In this document: piece after piece, positions 16,485 through 25,535 of the stretch
Position numbering within the stretch: the first letter of the stretch is position 1
Layout of the letters: each line of letters starts with the position of its first letter
From: Tannerella serpentiformis
GTDB lineage: Bacteria > Bacteroidota > Bacteroidia > Bacteroidales > Tannerellaceae
Direction of reading: 5' to 3'
Assembly (NCBI RefSeq): GCF_003033925.1
Contig: NZ_CP028365.1
Span: forward strand, 2,852,001 to 2,916,000
DNA: 64,000 nucleotides
Program-made: the position numbers and the translations under genes
The notes under the pieces: generated by a model
Databases searched by the model: none
What the model saw: only the letters and a program-made list of their open reading frames with translations
What the model was told of the DNA's origin: nothing

Positions 16485-17522
16485 ATGGCAGCCGAGGGAG
16501 CACAGACGTTTGACAGCCTTTGCCGCGACATTCGAGCGGAGAAGTTCAGCCCGATCTATTTGCTGATCGGGGAGGAGCCGTATTTCATTGACTGCATCGC
16601 GGAGTTGCTTACGGAGCGCGTGGTCAAAGAGGCCGACCGCGATTTCAACCAGACGATCCTCTACGGCTCGGAGGCGAAGTCGGCCGATGTGATCAATGCA
16701 GCACGACGTTTCCCGATGATGGCCGACAGGCAGTTGGTGCTTGTGCGTGAGGCGCAGGCGCTGACTGACCTGGAGCTGATCACGGCTTATGCGCGCAAGC
16801 CACTGGCGTCGACCGTGCTTGTGCTCTGTTGCAAGCTGAAGAAGTTGGACGGCCGGAGGCGGTTTACCGCTCTATCTACGGCGGTGAAGAAGGTGGGCGT
16901 CGTATTCGAGTCGGACAAGATCCCTGACTACCGCATGGAGGCCTACATCACGGCCGCGTTGAAGGGGCGTTCGATGACGGCTGACCGAAAGGTGTCGGCC
17001 ATGCTGAACGAGTTCGTCGGTAACGACCCAGCGCGGCTGAACCAGATCTTAGACAAGTTGCAGATCCTCCTGGCCAGTCAGAAGGACAAGACGCTTACGC
17101 CGGAGCTGATCGAGCAAAACGTGGGGATCAGCAAGGATTACAACAACTTCGAACTGCTGCACGCCATTGCTGAGCGCGACACGCTGCGGGCGCACCGGAT
17201 TGCGCAATACTTCGACAGCGATCCGACCAATCACCCGATACAGATGACGCTGCCCGTGCTCTTCAACTACTTCACCAACCTCCTGATCTGCTATTACGCC
17301 AAGGATCGTTCGGAGCGGGGACTGATGCAGACCTTGGGGCTTCGCTTCCCGGTACAGGTGCGTGACTATGTGACGGGTATGAAGAACTACAAGGCCATGA
17401 AGGTCTTCCACGTGATTCATGACATCCGTCTGGCCGATGCGCGATCGAAGGGCGTGGACGCGACTTCGTCCATGACCGATGGCGAGATCCTCAAGGAGTT
17501 GCTACACCGCATCATGCACTGA
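16485..17522 (+). CDS. holA: DNA polymerase III subunit delta
   Basis: The clamp-loader delta subunit, which opens the beta sliding clamp. The 345-residue protein has the typical opening IRAEKFSPIYLLIGEEPYFID, a degenerate AAA+ fold without catalytic Walker residues, and the helical collar domain (LLHRIMH at the C-terminus). The matching delta-prime gene (holB) is at 42.7-43.8 kb. It follows amn at 17 bp and is closed by a bidirectional terminator. Confidence 0.93.
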   Translation: MAAEGAQTFDSLCRDIRAEKFSPIYLLIGEEPYFIDCIAELLTERVVKEADRDFNQTILYGSEAKSADVINAARRFPMMADRQLVLVREAQALTDLELITAYARKPLASTVLVLCCKLKKLDGRRRFTALSTAVKKVGVVFESDKIPDYRMEAYITAALKGRSMTADRKVSAMLNEFVGNDPARLNQILDKLQILLASQKDKTLTPELIEQNVGISKDYNNFELLHAIAERDTLRAHRIAQYFDSDPTNHPIQMTLPVLFNYFTNLLICYYAKDRSERGLMQTLGLRFPVQVRDYVTGMKNYKAMKVFHVIHDIRLADARSKGVDATSSMTDGEILKELLHRIMH

Positions 17523-17643
17523 CGGGGAGCCAATCGAGGGCCCAAATTCGTCCGCGCAGGCCTCTGCCGAGGCCGGGGAAGTTTGCCTGGTACCCGGCCA
17601 AACTTCGCTGGCGGCCGCAGTCGCCCCGTCGATCAGAAATACG

Positions 17644-17677
17644 AAGAGCCCCCGCAACCAGTGCGAGGGCTCTTTTT
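17644..17677. terminator. Bidirectional terminator between holA and the efflux operon
   Basis: AAGAGCCCCCGC pairs with GCGAGGGCTCTT, with a T-run on the plus side and an A-run on the other. It lies between convergent genes. The 120 bp before it hold GGTACCCGGCCAAACTT, resembling sequence flanking array B. Confidence 0.85.
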
Positions 17678-17710
17678 TCGTGTGTAGGAATCGCGAAAAG
17701 TGCGATAACG

Positions 17711-19096
17711 CTACTGCGCTCCGCCACCGAGCGCCTGGTAAAGCGTGATGACGGATGAGATCTCGTTGTAGCGGTTCGTCAGTCGGGTCAGTCGGGCGGC
17801 GAGCAGGCTTTGCTGCGCGGTGAGCACCTCGAGATAGGTGGCCGATCCGTGTTCCATGAGCAGCGTGGTAGCCTTGACGGCGCGCTCGAGCGAGGCGACT
17901 TGCTTGTCGTAATACTCCGCCTTGGCCTCGTAGGTCTGCACCTGAGTCAAAGCGTTATTGACCTCCATGCCGGCGTTGAGTAGCGTCTGGCGGAAGGTGA
18001 GCGCGGCCGACTCCTGTTCGGCGCGGGCGATCCGCAGCTGTGCGCGCAGGCGACCGTTTTGGAAGAGGGGTTGCGTGAGCGACGCGACGGCCGTCCAGAG
18101 GAAATTGCTCGGATTAGCGATGGCCGCCCCCGCGCTGTTCGTCCAGCCGGCAGTTCCGCTCAGCGTTATGGAGGGATAGAAGGCCGCGCGGGCGGCATTG
18201 GTCGCATAGAAAGCGGCGGCCAGACTCTGCTCGGCGCGCATCACGTCCGGGCGCTGCGCTAAGAGCGAGGCCGGCAGCCCTACGCTGAGCGAAGCCGGCA
18301 TTTGCCAGGCGTCCATCTCGCCACGCTCCACGGCGTGAATGCTGTCGCCCAACAAGACGGCCAACCGATTCTCCGTCTCGCGGATTTGCTGGCGGAGGGA
18401 GAGCACGGAGGCGCTGACGCTGTACCAGTTGGCCTCGGATTGCGACACGGCGGCGTCGTTGTATCGCCCGGCCGCCATCAGCGCGCGCATGGTCTCGACG
18501 TTCTTCTGCCAGTTGGCGGCCGTCTCTTCGGAGATCTTCAGCTGCTCGTCGAGCATGGCCAACGTATAATAATAGGTAGCGATGCCGGAGACGACTTGCG
18601 CTTGCACCGCCTGTCGGTAGGCCTGACTGGCCATGAGTAGCGTCCGGGCGCGCTGGCGGGCGTTGCGGAGGCTGCCGAAGACGTCGAGCTGCCACGAGGC
18701 CGTCAGCGGCAGGCGATACGTCTGCGAGGGTGCGGCGCCATCTATGCCGCTGAGCGTGGCCTGAGGCGCCAGCGCAAAGGCGGGCAGGAAGGCCAGGTTG
18801 GCCGCCGAGAGCGACGCCTCGGCCTGCTCCACCTGCAGGTGCGCCCGACCGAGATCCGTGTTGTTACGCAGTCCGCGCTCGATGAGCGCCTGGAGGCGGA
18901 CGTCGGTGAAGACGTCGCGCCAGGGCAGGCTGCCCAGATTCGTGGTGTCGCCACTAGGTTTTTCGGCGCTACCATAGAGGCCGTCCGTGCGGACACTGTC
19001 GGGGCGTTGATAGTTCGTATAGATGCCGCAGCTGGTCAGCATGGCTGCTGCGACGAGGGTGAGGAAGGTCCGTTTCATTACTGTCATGTTCATCAT
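17711..19096 (-). CDS. RND efflux outer-membrane lipoprotein (OprM/NodT family)
   Basis: Outer-membrane channel of a tripartite exporter. The 461-residue protein has a lipoprotein signal with lipobox MLTSC (Cys about residue 23) and the duplicated OEP architecture of coiled-coil hairpins and beta segments (LGRAHLQVEQAEASLSAANL, LLAQRPDVMRAEQSLAAAFY, TLSGTAGW). The first ATG overlaps the transporter stop (ATGA). An internal ATG at 19078 (MKRTFLTLV) gives a more usual signal peptide and is a fair alternative. It is third in the operon. Confidence 0.92.
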   Translation of the reverse strand: MMNMTVMKRTFLTLVAAAMLTSCGIYTNYQRPDSVRTDGLYGSAEKPSGDTTNLGSLPWRDVFTDVRLQALIERGLRNNTDLGRAHLQVEQAEASLSAANLAFLPAFALAPQATLSGIDGAAPSQTYRLPLTASWQLDVFGSLRNARQRARTLLMASQAYRQAVQAQVVSGIATYYYTLAMLDEQLKISEETAANWQKNVETMRALMAAGRYNDAAVSQSEANWYSVSASVLSLRQQIRETENRLAVLLGDSIHAVERGEMDAWQMPASLSVGLPASLLAQRPDVMRAEQSLAAAFYATNAARAAFYPSITLSGTAGWTNSAGAAIANPSNFLWTAVASLTQPLFQNGRLRAQLRIARAEQESAALTFRQTLLNAGMEVNNALTQVQTYEAKAEYYDKQVASLERAVKATTLLMEHGSATYLEVLTAQQSLLAARLTRLTNRYNEISSVITLYQALGGGAQ

Positions 19097-22000
19097 TCTG
19101 CTGTGTTATCCGTGTGTGATGCGTTGCGCTCATTCAGGCTCCGCTCGCGCTCCAACTGCACCTGCGCGTCCGCCTCTTTGTGCATAGCCGGGCGCACCTT
19201 CTCTTGCATAAACTCGAAAGCGATGTAGAGCACCGGCACGAGGAAGAGCAAGGCCAATGTGCCGACGATCATACCGCCCACCACGCCCGTTCCGAGCGAA
19301 CTGTTGCCGTTGGCGCCAGCGCCAGACGAGAACATGAGCGGGAGCATACCGAAGATCATCGTCAGTACCGTCATCAAGATCGGGCGGAGGCGCACCTGCG
19401 CGGCCGAATAGGCGGACTCGATGATACCCATGCCTTGGCGACGCCGCTCGATGGCGTACTCGGTGATCAGAATGGCCGTCTTGGCCAGCAGCCCGATGAG
19501 CATGATGACACCCGTCTGGAGGTAGATGTTGTTCTCCAGCCCGAAGAGCTGCGCAAAGAGGAAGCTGCCCATCAGTCCGCACGGCACGGAGAGGATGACG
19601 GCAAAGGGGATGAGGAAGCTCTCGTAGAGGCAGGAGAGGATGAGATAAATGAGCACCACGCAGATGCCGTAGATGAGGAGCGTGGAAGCGCCGCCGCTCT
19701 CCGATTCCTCGCGCGAGATGCCGCTGTATTCGTAGCCGTAACCCTGCGGCAGGGCCTGCTCGGCCACCTCTTCGATGGCCCGCATGGCCTCGCCGGTAGA
19801 GTAACCGTCGGCTACGCTGACGTTGGCCGTGATGGCGGAGTAGAGATTGAAGCGCGTAGCCACCTCGGGGCCCATCACCTGTTTGAGGGTGACGAATTGG
19901 CCAATCGGCGCCATCTCCGTGCCGTTGCGGACGTAGAGACCGTTGAGCGATTGCTGGTTCAGGCGATACTTGGGGTCGGCCTGCATCATGACGCGGTAGA
20001 CCTTGCCGTACTGGTTGAAGTTGGAGACGTACGCGCCGCCGCAGTAGGCGCTAAGGACGCTGAGCACGGAGGAGGGCGAGATGCCGGCGCGTTTGCATTT
20101 GGCGGCGTCCACATCGATGCTGTACTGCGGGAAGTTCATGGCGTACGAGGTGTAAGCCATCGCGATCTCGGGGCGTTGGTTGAGGGCGCCGAGGTATTGC
20201 ATGGTGGTCTGGTAGAACTTCGTCATGTCGCCGCCCGTCTTGTCCTGGAGGTTCAGGCTGACGGCGTTGCCCACGCCGTAACCGGGGATCATACCCGGTT
20301 GAAAGGCGAAGATCTGCGCCTCCTTGATGGTTTGTAGTTGCGCCATCAGCTTGCCCAACACGGCGTCCGAGCTGTGCGCGCGGCCTTTGCGTTCGCTCCA
20401 GTCCTTGAGGCGGACGATGAACATGCCGTATGATACGCCTTGCCCAGACATCAGTCCGTAGCCCGCCACACGCGTATAATGCTCTACCTCGGGTGCCGTC
20501 TTGACGATGGCTTCAGCCTTTTCGAGCGTCTTCATCGTGGTGGCCAATGAGCTACCGGGCGATACGCTGACGTTGACCATCACTACGCCCTGGTCTTCTT
20601 GCGGCACGAGGCCGGTCTTCGTCGTCTTCATAAAGTAAACCAGCAACCCCACAGCGCAGGCCAGTGCGGCCCACGTCATCCAGCGGTGATGGATGAAGAA
20701 CATCACGCCCTTCTTATACTTCCCCATCACGGCGTTGAACGACGCGTTGTAAGCCGCCTTCACCCGACCGTTGAAACTCTTGGCGCTCTTCGTGCCGTCG
20801 GCCGGGCGCATGATCATGGCGCAGAGGGCGGGGCAGAGCGTGAGTGCGTTGATGCACGAGATGCCGACGGCCGTAGCCATCGTAATACCGAACTGGGTGT
20901 AGAAGATGCCCGACGTACCGCCCATGAAGGTCACGGGGATGAACACGGCCATGAAGACGATCGTACACGTGATGACGGCCATCGTCACGTCGCCCATTGC
21001 ATCCTTCGTGGCTTGGTAAGGCGACTTGTAGCCGATGTCGAACTTCGACTGCACGGCCTCGACGACGACGATCGAGTCGTCCACCACCGTACCGATGGCC
21101 AGCACAAGGGCGAACAGCGTCAGGATGTTGATACTGAAGCCGAACATGGAGAGGCAGGCGAAGGTGCCGATCAGCGACACCATGATCGAGATCGAGGGGA
21201 TGACGGTGCTCTTGAAGTCTTGCAGGAAGAAGTAAACCACCAGAATGACGAGCAGGATGGCGATGACGAGCGTCTCCACCACATTATAGATCGAGGCGTA
21301 GAGGAAGTCGTTTGAGCTCATCATGTTCGTGAACTCGAGGCCGTCGGGCAGGTCTTTACTCAGCTTTTGCAGCAGGGCCGTGATGCGCGCATTCGTCTCC
21401 GTAGCGTTGGCGCCGGACACCTGAAAGACCATGAACGAAACGGCCGGCTTGCCGTCCATCGTGCCGTGGAAGCTGTACGACTGCGAACCGAGCTCCACCC
21501 GCGCCACGTCTTTCAGGCGGAGCACATTGCCGTTCTCGTCGGCACGGATCACCATGTTGCCAAACTCCTCTTCGCTGACAAGGCGACCCTTATACTTCAT
21601 CGTGTATTGGAACGTGTTGTCCGAGTTTTCACCGAGCGAGCCCGTAGGCGCTTCGATGTTTTGCTCGCCGAGCACGGCCGTGATGTCCGACGGCACGAGC
21701 CCGTACTGCGCCATCACATCCGGCTTGAGCCAGATACGCATGCTGTACGTATCGCCCATCTCCATCACGTCGCCCACACCCTCGATACGCTTGATCTGTG
21801 GGATGATGTTGATGTCAAGGTAATTCGAGAGGAAATGCTCGTCATACTTCCCGTTCGTACACGTCAGGGCGTTGATCTGTAGGAAGCTCGTCTGTCGTTT
21901 CTGCGTACTCACGCCGACGCGTGTCACCTCGGCCGGGAGCAACCCTTGGGCACGCGACACACGGTTCTGCACGTTCACCGCGGCCATGTCTGGGTCTGTC

Positions 22001-22293
22001 CCCTGCTTGAAATACACCGAGATCGAGGCCGATCCGCTGTTTGTAGCCGTGGACGACATGTAGATCATGTTTTCCACGCCATTGATATTCTCTTCGAGCG
22101 GCATGATGACGCTCTTCTGCACCGCCTCGGCGTCTGCGCCGGTGTAGGCCGTGGAGACCATCACGGTGGGCGGGGCGATGTTCGGATACTGCTCCACGGG
22201 CAGCGTAAAGAGCGAGATAAGTCCTACGATGACGATCAGAATGGAGATCGACATGGCCAGCACCGGCCGCTTGATAAATACGTTTCCCTTCAT
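19093..22293 (-). CDS. RND multidrug efflux transporter, HAE1/AcrB family
   Basis: A 1066-residue inner-membrane, proton-driven exporter with 12 predicted membrane helices and two large periplasmic loops. Diagnostic features are FIKRPVLAMSISILIVIVGL at the N-terminus and the proton-relay Asp pair in GTVVDDSIVVVEAVQ. There is also a relay Lys in IGLLAKTAILITEYA, and GTGVVGGMIVGT near the end. The HAE1 type points to hydrophobic or amphiphilic drugs, bile salts or similar compounds. The substrate cannot be read from sequence. It is coupled to the adaptor (3-bp gap) and the channel (4-bp overlap). Confidence 0.96.
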   Translation of the reverse strand: MKGNVFIKRPVLAMSISILIVIVGLISLFTLPVEQYPNIAPPTVMVSTAYTGADAEAVQKSVIMPLEENINGVENMIYMSSTATNSGSASISVYFKQGTDPDMAAVNVQNRVSRAQGLLPAEVTRVGVSTQKRQTSFLQINALTCTNGKYDEHFLSNYLDINIIPQIKRIEGVGDVMEMGDTYSMRIWLKPDVMAQYGLVPSDITAVLGEQNIEAPTGSLGENSDNTFQYTMKYKGRLVSEEEFGNMVIRADENGNVLRLKDVARVELGSQSYSFHGTMDGKPAVSFMVFQVSGANATETNARITALLQKLSKDLPDGLEFTNMMSSNDFLYASIYNVVETLVIAILLVILVVYFFLQDFKSTVIPSISIMVSLIGTFACLSMFGFSINILTLFALVLAIGTVVDDSIVVVEAVQSKFDIGYKSPYQATKDAMGDVTMAVITCTIVFMAVFIPVTFMGGTSGIFYTQFGITMATAVGISCINALTLCPALCAMIMRPADGTKSAKSFNGRVKAAYNASFNAVMGKYKKGVMFFIHHRWMTWAALACAVGLLVYFMKTTKTGLVPQEDQGVVMVNVSVSPGSSLATTMKTLEKAEAIVKTAPEVEHYTRVAGYGLMSGQGVSYGMFIVRLKDWSERKGRAHSSDAVLGKLMAQLQTIKEAQIFAFQPGMIPGYGVGNAVSLNLQDKTGGDMTKFYQTTMQYLGALNQRPEIAMAYTSYAMNFPQYSIDVDAAKCKRAGISPSSVLSVLSAYCGGAYVSNFNQYGKVYRVMMQADPKYRLNQQSLNGLYVRNGTEMAPIGQFVTLKQVMGPEVATRFNLYSAITANVSVADGYSTGEAMRAIEEVAEQALPQGYGYEYSGISREESESGGASTLLIYGICVVLIYLILSCLYESFLIPFAVILSVPCGLMGSFLFAQLFGLENNIYLQTGVIMLIGLLAKTAILITEYAIERRRQGMGIIESAYSAAQVRLRPILMTVLTMIFGMLPLMFSSGAGANGNSSLGTGVVGGMIVGTLALLFLVPVLYIAFEFMQEKVRPAMHKEADAQVQLERERSLNERNASHTDNTAE

Positions 22294-22296
22294 CGT

Positions 22297-23415
22297 TTAC
22301 TGCACTTGCGTTCCTTCCCGAATCAGTCCGGCCCCCTCAGCGATGATCACGTCGCCCGCCTCGAGGCCGCTAAGCACCACGTATTCCTGTCCGTCGCTGA
22401 GCGGCGAGACGGTGATGAGCGTGGAGACCGCCTTGCCGTCGACCACTTTATAGACGAGCGTCTTGTCCTGCATTTGCACCGTAGCTGCCTGCGGGATGAC
22501 GATGCAATCGCGATAAACCGACGGCATGACGATGTTGCCCGTGGCGCCGCTGTGCAGCAGCCTCCCGGCATTGGGGAACTCCGCCCGGAGGCTGACCGTC
22601 CCCGTCGCGGGATCGATCACGCCGCTCACACTCTCCACACGCCCCGAGTCAGGATACTCCGATCCGTCGCTCAGGACCAGGCGCACGGGCGGGAACTTCT
22701 TCAGCGCCTCAGCCGTCGAACCGTATTCGCGTCCCAGCGCTAAGAGTTCGTTCTCGTTGATGGAGAAATAGACATACATCTGCGAGTTGTCCGAGACGGT
22801 CGTCAGCGGCGTCTGCATCGACGGCCCCACGAGCGAGCCCTGCCGGTAAGGCAGCGTACCCACCACGCCGTCGGCCGGACTCTTGACCGTGGTGTATGAA
22901 AGGTTGTTTCGTGCATTCACCTCAGCTGCTCGCGCCTGCGCCACGGCCGCCTCGGCCGTCTTCAGCGCATTCTTGGCCGTCTGCAACTCATAGTCCGAGA
23001 TCACCTTTTGGTCATACAGCGTCTGCTTGCTTTCATAGGTCAGCCGCGCTGTAGCCAGCGATGCCTCAGCCGTGCCCACGGCCGCCCGGGCCTGATTGAG
23101 CGCCGCCTGATAGGGCACTTGATCGATCACGAATAGCGTCTGTCCGCGGCGTACCGTCTGTCCTTCTGTTACGCTGACCTGCGTCAATGTGCCCGACACC
23201 TGCGGCATGACCGACACATCTTGCCGCCCGCGTATCGTGGCCGAATAGGTGCGGGTAAACTCCTTGTCCGAGCGCTCCACCGTCATCGTCTTGTACGCTC
23301 CGGCGGCTCCCGCACCAGCCTGCGACGCATCGCCAGCTTGTTTCTTACCACATGAGACAATAAGCCCCGGCAGACAAACGGCCAGGACTAACCACATGAA
23401 ACTTTTCACTTTCAT
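22297..23415 (-). CDS. RND efflux periplasmic adaptor (MFP, AcrA-like lipoprotein)
   Basis: Bridges the inner-membrane pump and outer-membrane channel. The 372-residue protein starts at MKVKSFMWLVLAVCLPGLIVSC, where LIVSC is a lipobox. The barrel-sandwich halves (RGRQDVSVMPQVSGTLTQV and the VKSPADGVVGTLPYRQGSLV lipoyl segment) flank an alpha-hairpin. The 23460 start in the same frame only adds spacer sequence. It is first in the operon, behind a -7 box and array D. Confidence 0.94.
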   Translation of the reverse strand: MKVKSFMWLVLAVCLPGLIVSCGKKQAGDASQAGAGAAGAYKTMTVERSDKEFTRTYSATIRGRQDVSVMPQVSGTLTQVSVTEGQTVRRGQTLFVIDQVPYQAALNQARAAVGTAEASLATARLTYESKQTLYDQKVISDYELQTAKNALKTAEAAVAQARAAEVNARNNLSYTTVKSPADGVVGTLPYRQGSLVGPSMQTPLTTVSDNSQMYVYFSINENELLALGREYGSTAEALKKFPPVRLVLSDGSEYPDSGRVESVSGVIDPATGTVSLRAEFPNAGRLLHSGATGNIVMPSVYRDCIVIPQAATVQMQDKTLVYKVVDGKAVSTLITVSPLSDGQEYVVLSGLEAGDVIIAEGAGLIREGTQVQ

Positions 23416-23487
23416 TCTTCTGCTAATAATATAATGTATATGGATTGCTGATTTCAACACGAGTTGCTTGCCGTTCTAAAGCGCCGG

Positions 23488-23495
23488 CAAAGATA
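23488..23495 (-). promoter_or_regulatory. -7 box (TATCTTTG) for the RND operon
   Basis: TATCTTTG followed by CC on the minus strand, about 70 bp before the adaptor ATG. Array D begins about 65 bp further upstream. No local regulator gene (TetR/AraC) is present. Confidence 0.6.
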
Positions 23496-23561
23496 CCTAC
23501 TTTTTTGCATGAACGGTGCTAAGAGAGCATTCCCATTCCTCGTACTGAATAAGTGTAAGTG

Positions 23562-24105
23562 CTTGCGGGGCTCCCGCAAACACCAAAAAGTTTTTCGAGG
23601 CACTTGCGGGGCTCCCGCAAAGGCCGAAAAGTTTCTCGGGGCACTTGCGGGACTCCCGCAAACGCCAAAAAGTTTTCCGTGGGACTTGCGGGACTCCCGC
23701 AAACACTTCGAAGAAGTTTCTGGGCTTTGCAGCGTTTCTGCAAAAGTGCTTTTCCCCATTTTGGCGTTTGCAGGACTCCTGCAAGGACGCTTTTTCCCAT
23801 TTTGGTCTTTGCAGAACTTCTGCAAGGACGCTTTTCTTCATTTTGGTGTTTGCAGAACTTCTGCAAGAACGCTTTTCCTCATTTTGGTGTTTGCAGAACT
23901 TCTGCAAGAGCGCTTTTTCCCATTTTGGTCTTTGCAGAACTTCTGCAAGGGCGCTTTTCCCCATTTTGGCGTTTGCAGAACTTCTGCAAGGGCCCTTTTT
24001 CCCATTTTGGCGTTTGCAGGACTTCTGCAAGAGCGCTTTTTCCCCATTTTGGTGTTTGCAGAACTTCTGCAAGGACGCTTTTCCCCATTTTGGCGTTTGC
24101 CGTAC
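23562..24105. repeat. Tandem array D, 41-bp unit, ~14 copies with covarying palindromes
   Basis: CTTGCGG anchors at 23562, 23603, 23644 and 23685 continue in register as TTTGCAG at 23726, 23767, 23808, 23849, 23890, 23931, 23972, 24013, 24055 and 24096. All steps are 41 bp except one of 42. Each unit carries a 17-bp palindrome whose arms change together: TTGCGGGGCTCCCGCAA, TTGCAGGACTCCTGCAA, TTGCAGAACTTCTGCAA. The other ~24 bp is a T-rich CGCTTTTTCCCATTTTGG segment. It lies between the divergent efflux operon and DEAD-box helicase gene. Open frames through it are an artefact of the repeats. Confidence 0.97.
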
Positions 24106-24179
24106 CCTCCCCCTCCATACTTCGCAGATCAGCGGCGACCCAAGGGCGCATTGGTACAGGGGTGTCGACGAAATCCGTC

Positions 24180-24187
24180 TATTTTTG
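24180..24187 (+). promoter_or_regulatory. -7 box (TATTTTTG) for the DEAD-box helicase
   Basis: TATTTTTG followed by CCC, 25 bp before the ATG at 24213. No clear -33 element. Confidence 0.55.
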
Positions 24188-24212
24188 CCCATATTTTATA
24201 GATAGAAAGACA

Positions 24213-25523
24213 ATGAGATTTGATGAATTAGACCTCGACGACGCCGTGTTGGACGGACTCGAGGCCATGAATTTCGTGGAGACGACACCTATCCAAGAAC
24301 TGGCCATCCCGCCCATCCTCGCGGGCAAGGACTTGATCGGGTGCGCACAGACGGGCACCGGCAAGACGGCCGCCTACGTGCTGCCCATCATCAGCCAGCT
24401 GAGCCGAGGCGGATATCCACAGGATGCGATCAATGCGGTCATTATGGCACCGACGCGCGAACTGGCGCAGCAGATCGATCAGCAGATCGACGGCTTTACC
24501 TACTTCGTTTCCGTTTCGGCGGTGGCTGTCTACGGTGGTACCGACGGCATCGCCTACGCCCGGCAGGAGCGCGGATTGCAGATGGGTGCCGACATCGTTA
24601 TCGCCACGCCTGGCCGCCTGATCAGCCACTTGAACATGGGCAGTGTGGACCTCTCGCGCACCTCCTTCTTCGTCCTTGACGAGGCCGATCGCATGCTCGA
24701 TATGGGTTTCCATGACGACATTATGCAGATCTATAAGCAGCTCCCGGAGACGTGTCAAGTAGTCATGTTCTCGGCTACCATGCCGCCTAAGATCCGGACG
24801 CTGGCGCACAACATCCTGAAGGATCCGGAAGAGATTAAAATCGCTGTATCGCGTCCGCCGGAATCGATTATGCAGACGGCCTACATCTGCTATGAGGCCC
24901 ATAAGATGCCGCTCTTGAAGCAGCTTTTCGCCAAGAAAGCTCCCGAGCGCGTCATCATCTTCTCGTCCTCCAAGATGAAGGTGAAAGAGCTTGCGGCGAC
25001 GCTCAAGCGGATGAATTTCAACGTGGCCGCCATGCACTCCGACTTGGAGCAGAGCGAGCGTGAGCAGGTGATGAAGGACTTCCGAAACGGTCATATTGGC
25101 ATGCTCGTGGCGACGGACGTTGTGGCGCGTGGCATTGATATCAACGACATTTCGCTCGTCATCAACTATGACATTCCCAACGATCCCGAGGACTATGTGC
25201 ACCGCATCGGGCGTACGGCGCGCGGCACGGAGGGCAGTGGACTGGCCATCACGTTCGTCTCGCAACAGGAACAGGCGCGGTTCAAGGAGATCGAGACGTT
25301 TATCGAAAAGGATATCTATAAGATCCCCATCGATCCCTCCATCGGCGAGTCACCGACCTATGAGCCGGAGAAATACAGTCGCACGCGCGGCAAGGGCGGA
25401 CGTGGGCGCCAAAGTGGTGGCGGCGGTGGACGTGCCAAGGCACAATCGACCTCCTCAAAGCCTCGTGGAGGCGGCAACAGGCGGCGTAACAAGCCCTCTC
25501 AAAACCGTCCAGCGCACTCCTGA
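24213..25523 (+). CDS. DEAD-box ATP-dependent RNA helicase (RhlE-like)
   Basis: Unwinds RNA duplexes in ribosome assembly or mRNA turnover. The 436-residue protein has a Q motif (TTPIQELAIPPILAGKD), motif I AQTGTGKTAA, Ia PTRELAQQ, II DEAD, III SAT, and VI HRIGRTAR. It ends in a Gly/Arg/Lys-rich tail (RGKGGRGRQSGGGGGR and on) typical of RhlE-type enzymes and likely to bind RNA. The start at 24213 (MRFDELDLDDAVLDGL) gives the standard N-terminus. The frame extends upstream only through array D. ispE follows after 12 bp. Confidence 0.94.
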   Translation: MRFDELDLDDAVLDGLEAMNFVETTPIQELAIPPILAGKDLIGCAQTGTGKTAAYVLPIISQLSRGGYPQDAINAVIMAPTRELAQQIDQQIDGFTYFVSVSAVAVYGGTDGIAYARQERGLQMGADIVIATPGRLISHLNMGSVDLSRTSFFVLDEADRMLDMGFHDDIMQIYKQLPETCQVVMFSATMPPKIRTLAHNILKDPEEIKIAVSRPPESIMQTAYICYEAHKMPLLKQLFAKKAPERVIIFSSSKMKVKELAATLKRMNFNVAAMHSDLEQSEREQVMKDFRNGHIGMLVATDVVARGIDINDISLVINYDIPNDPEDYVHRIGRTARGTEGSGLAITFVSQQEQARFKEIETFIEKDIYKIPIDPSIGESPTYEPEKYSRTRGKGGRGRQSGGGGGRAKAQSTSSKPRGGGNRRRNKPSQNRPAHS

Positions 25524-25535
25524 CCCCATCCTGTT

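Noticed and set aside
19180-22743. Long frames antisense to the RND transporter and adaptor
   Set aside because: High-GC shadow frames rich in His, Arg, Asp and Glu with no family features, opposite strongly conserved genes.
23562-24105. CRISPR array
   Set aside because: Regular spacing and palindromic repeats resemble CRISPR, but the 'spacers' are themselves repeated from unit to unit and no cas genes are present. The same applies to arrays A-K.
23464-24205. Cys/Phe-rich repetitive proteins encoded across array D
   Set aside because: Open frames on both strands and several phases all derive from the 41-bp unit. The helicase frame merely extends through it.
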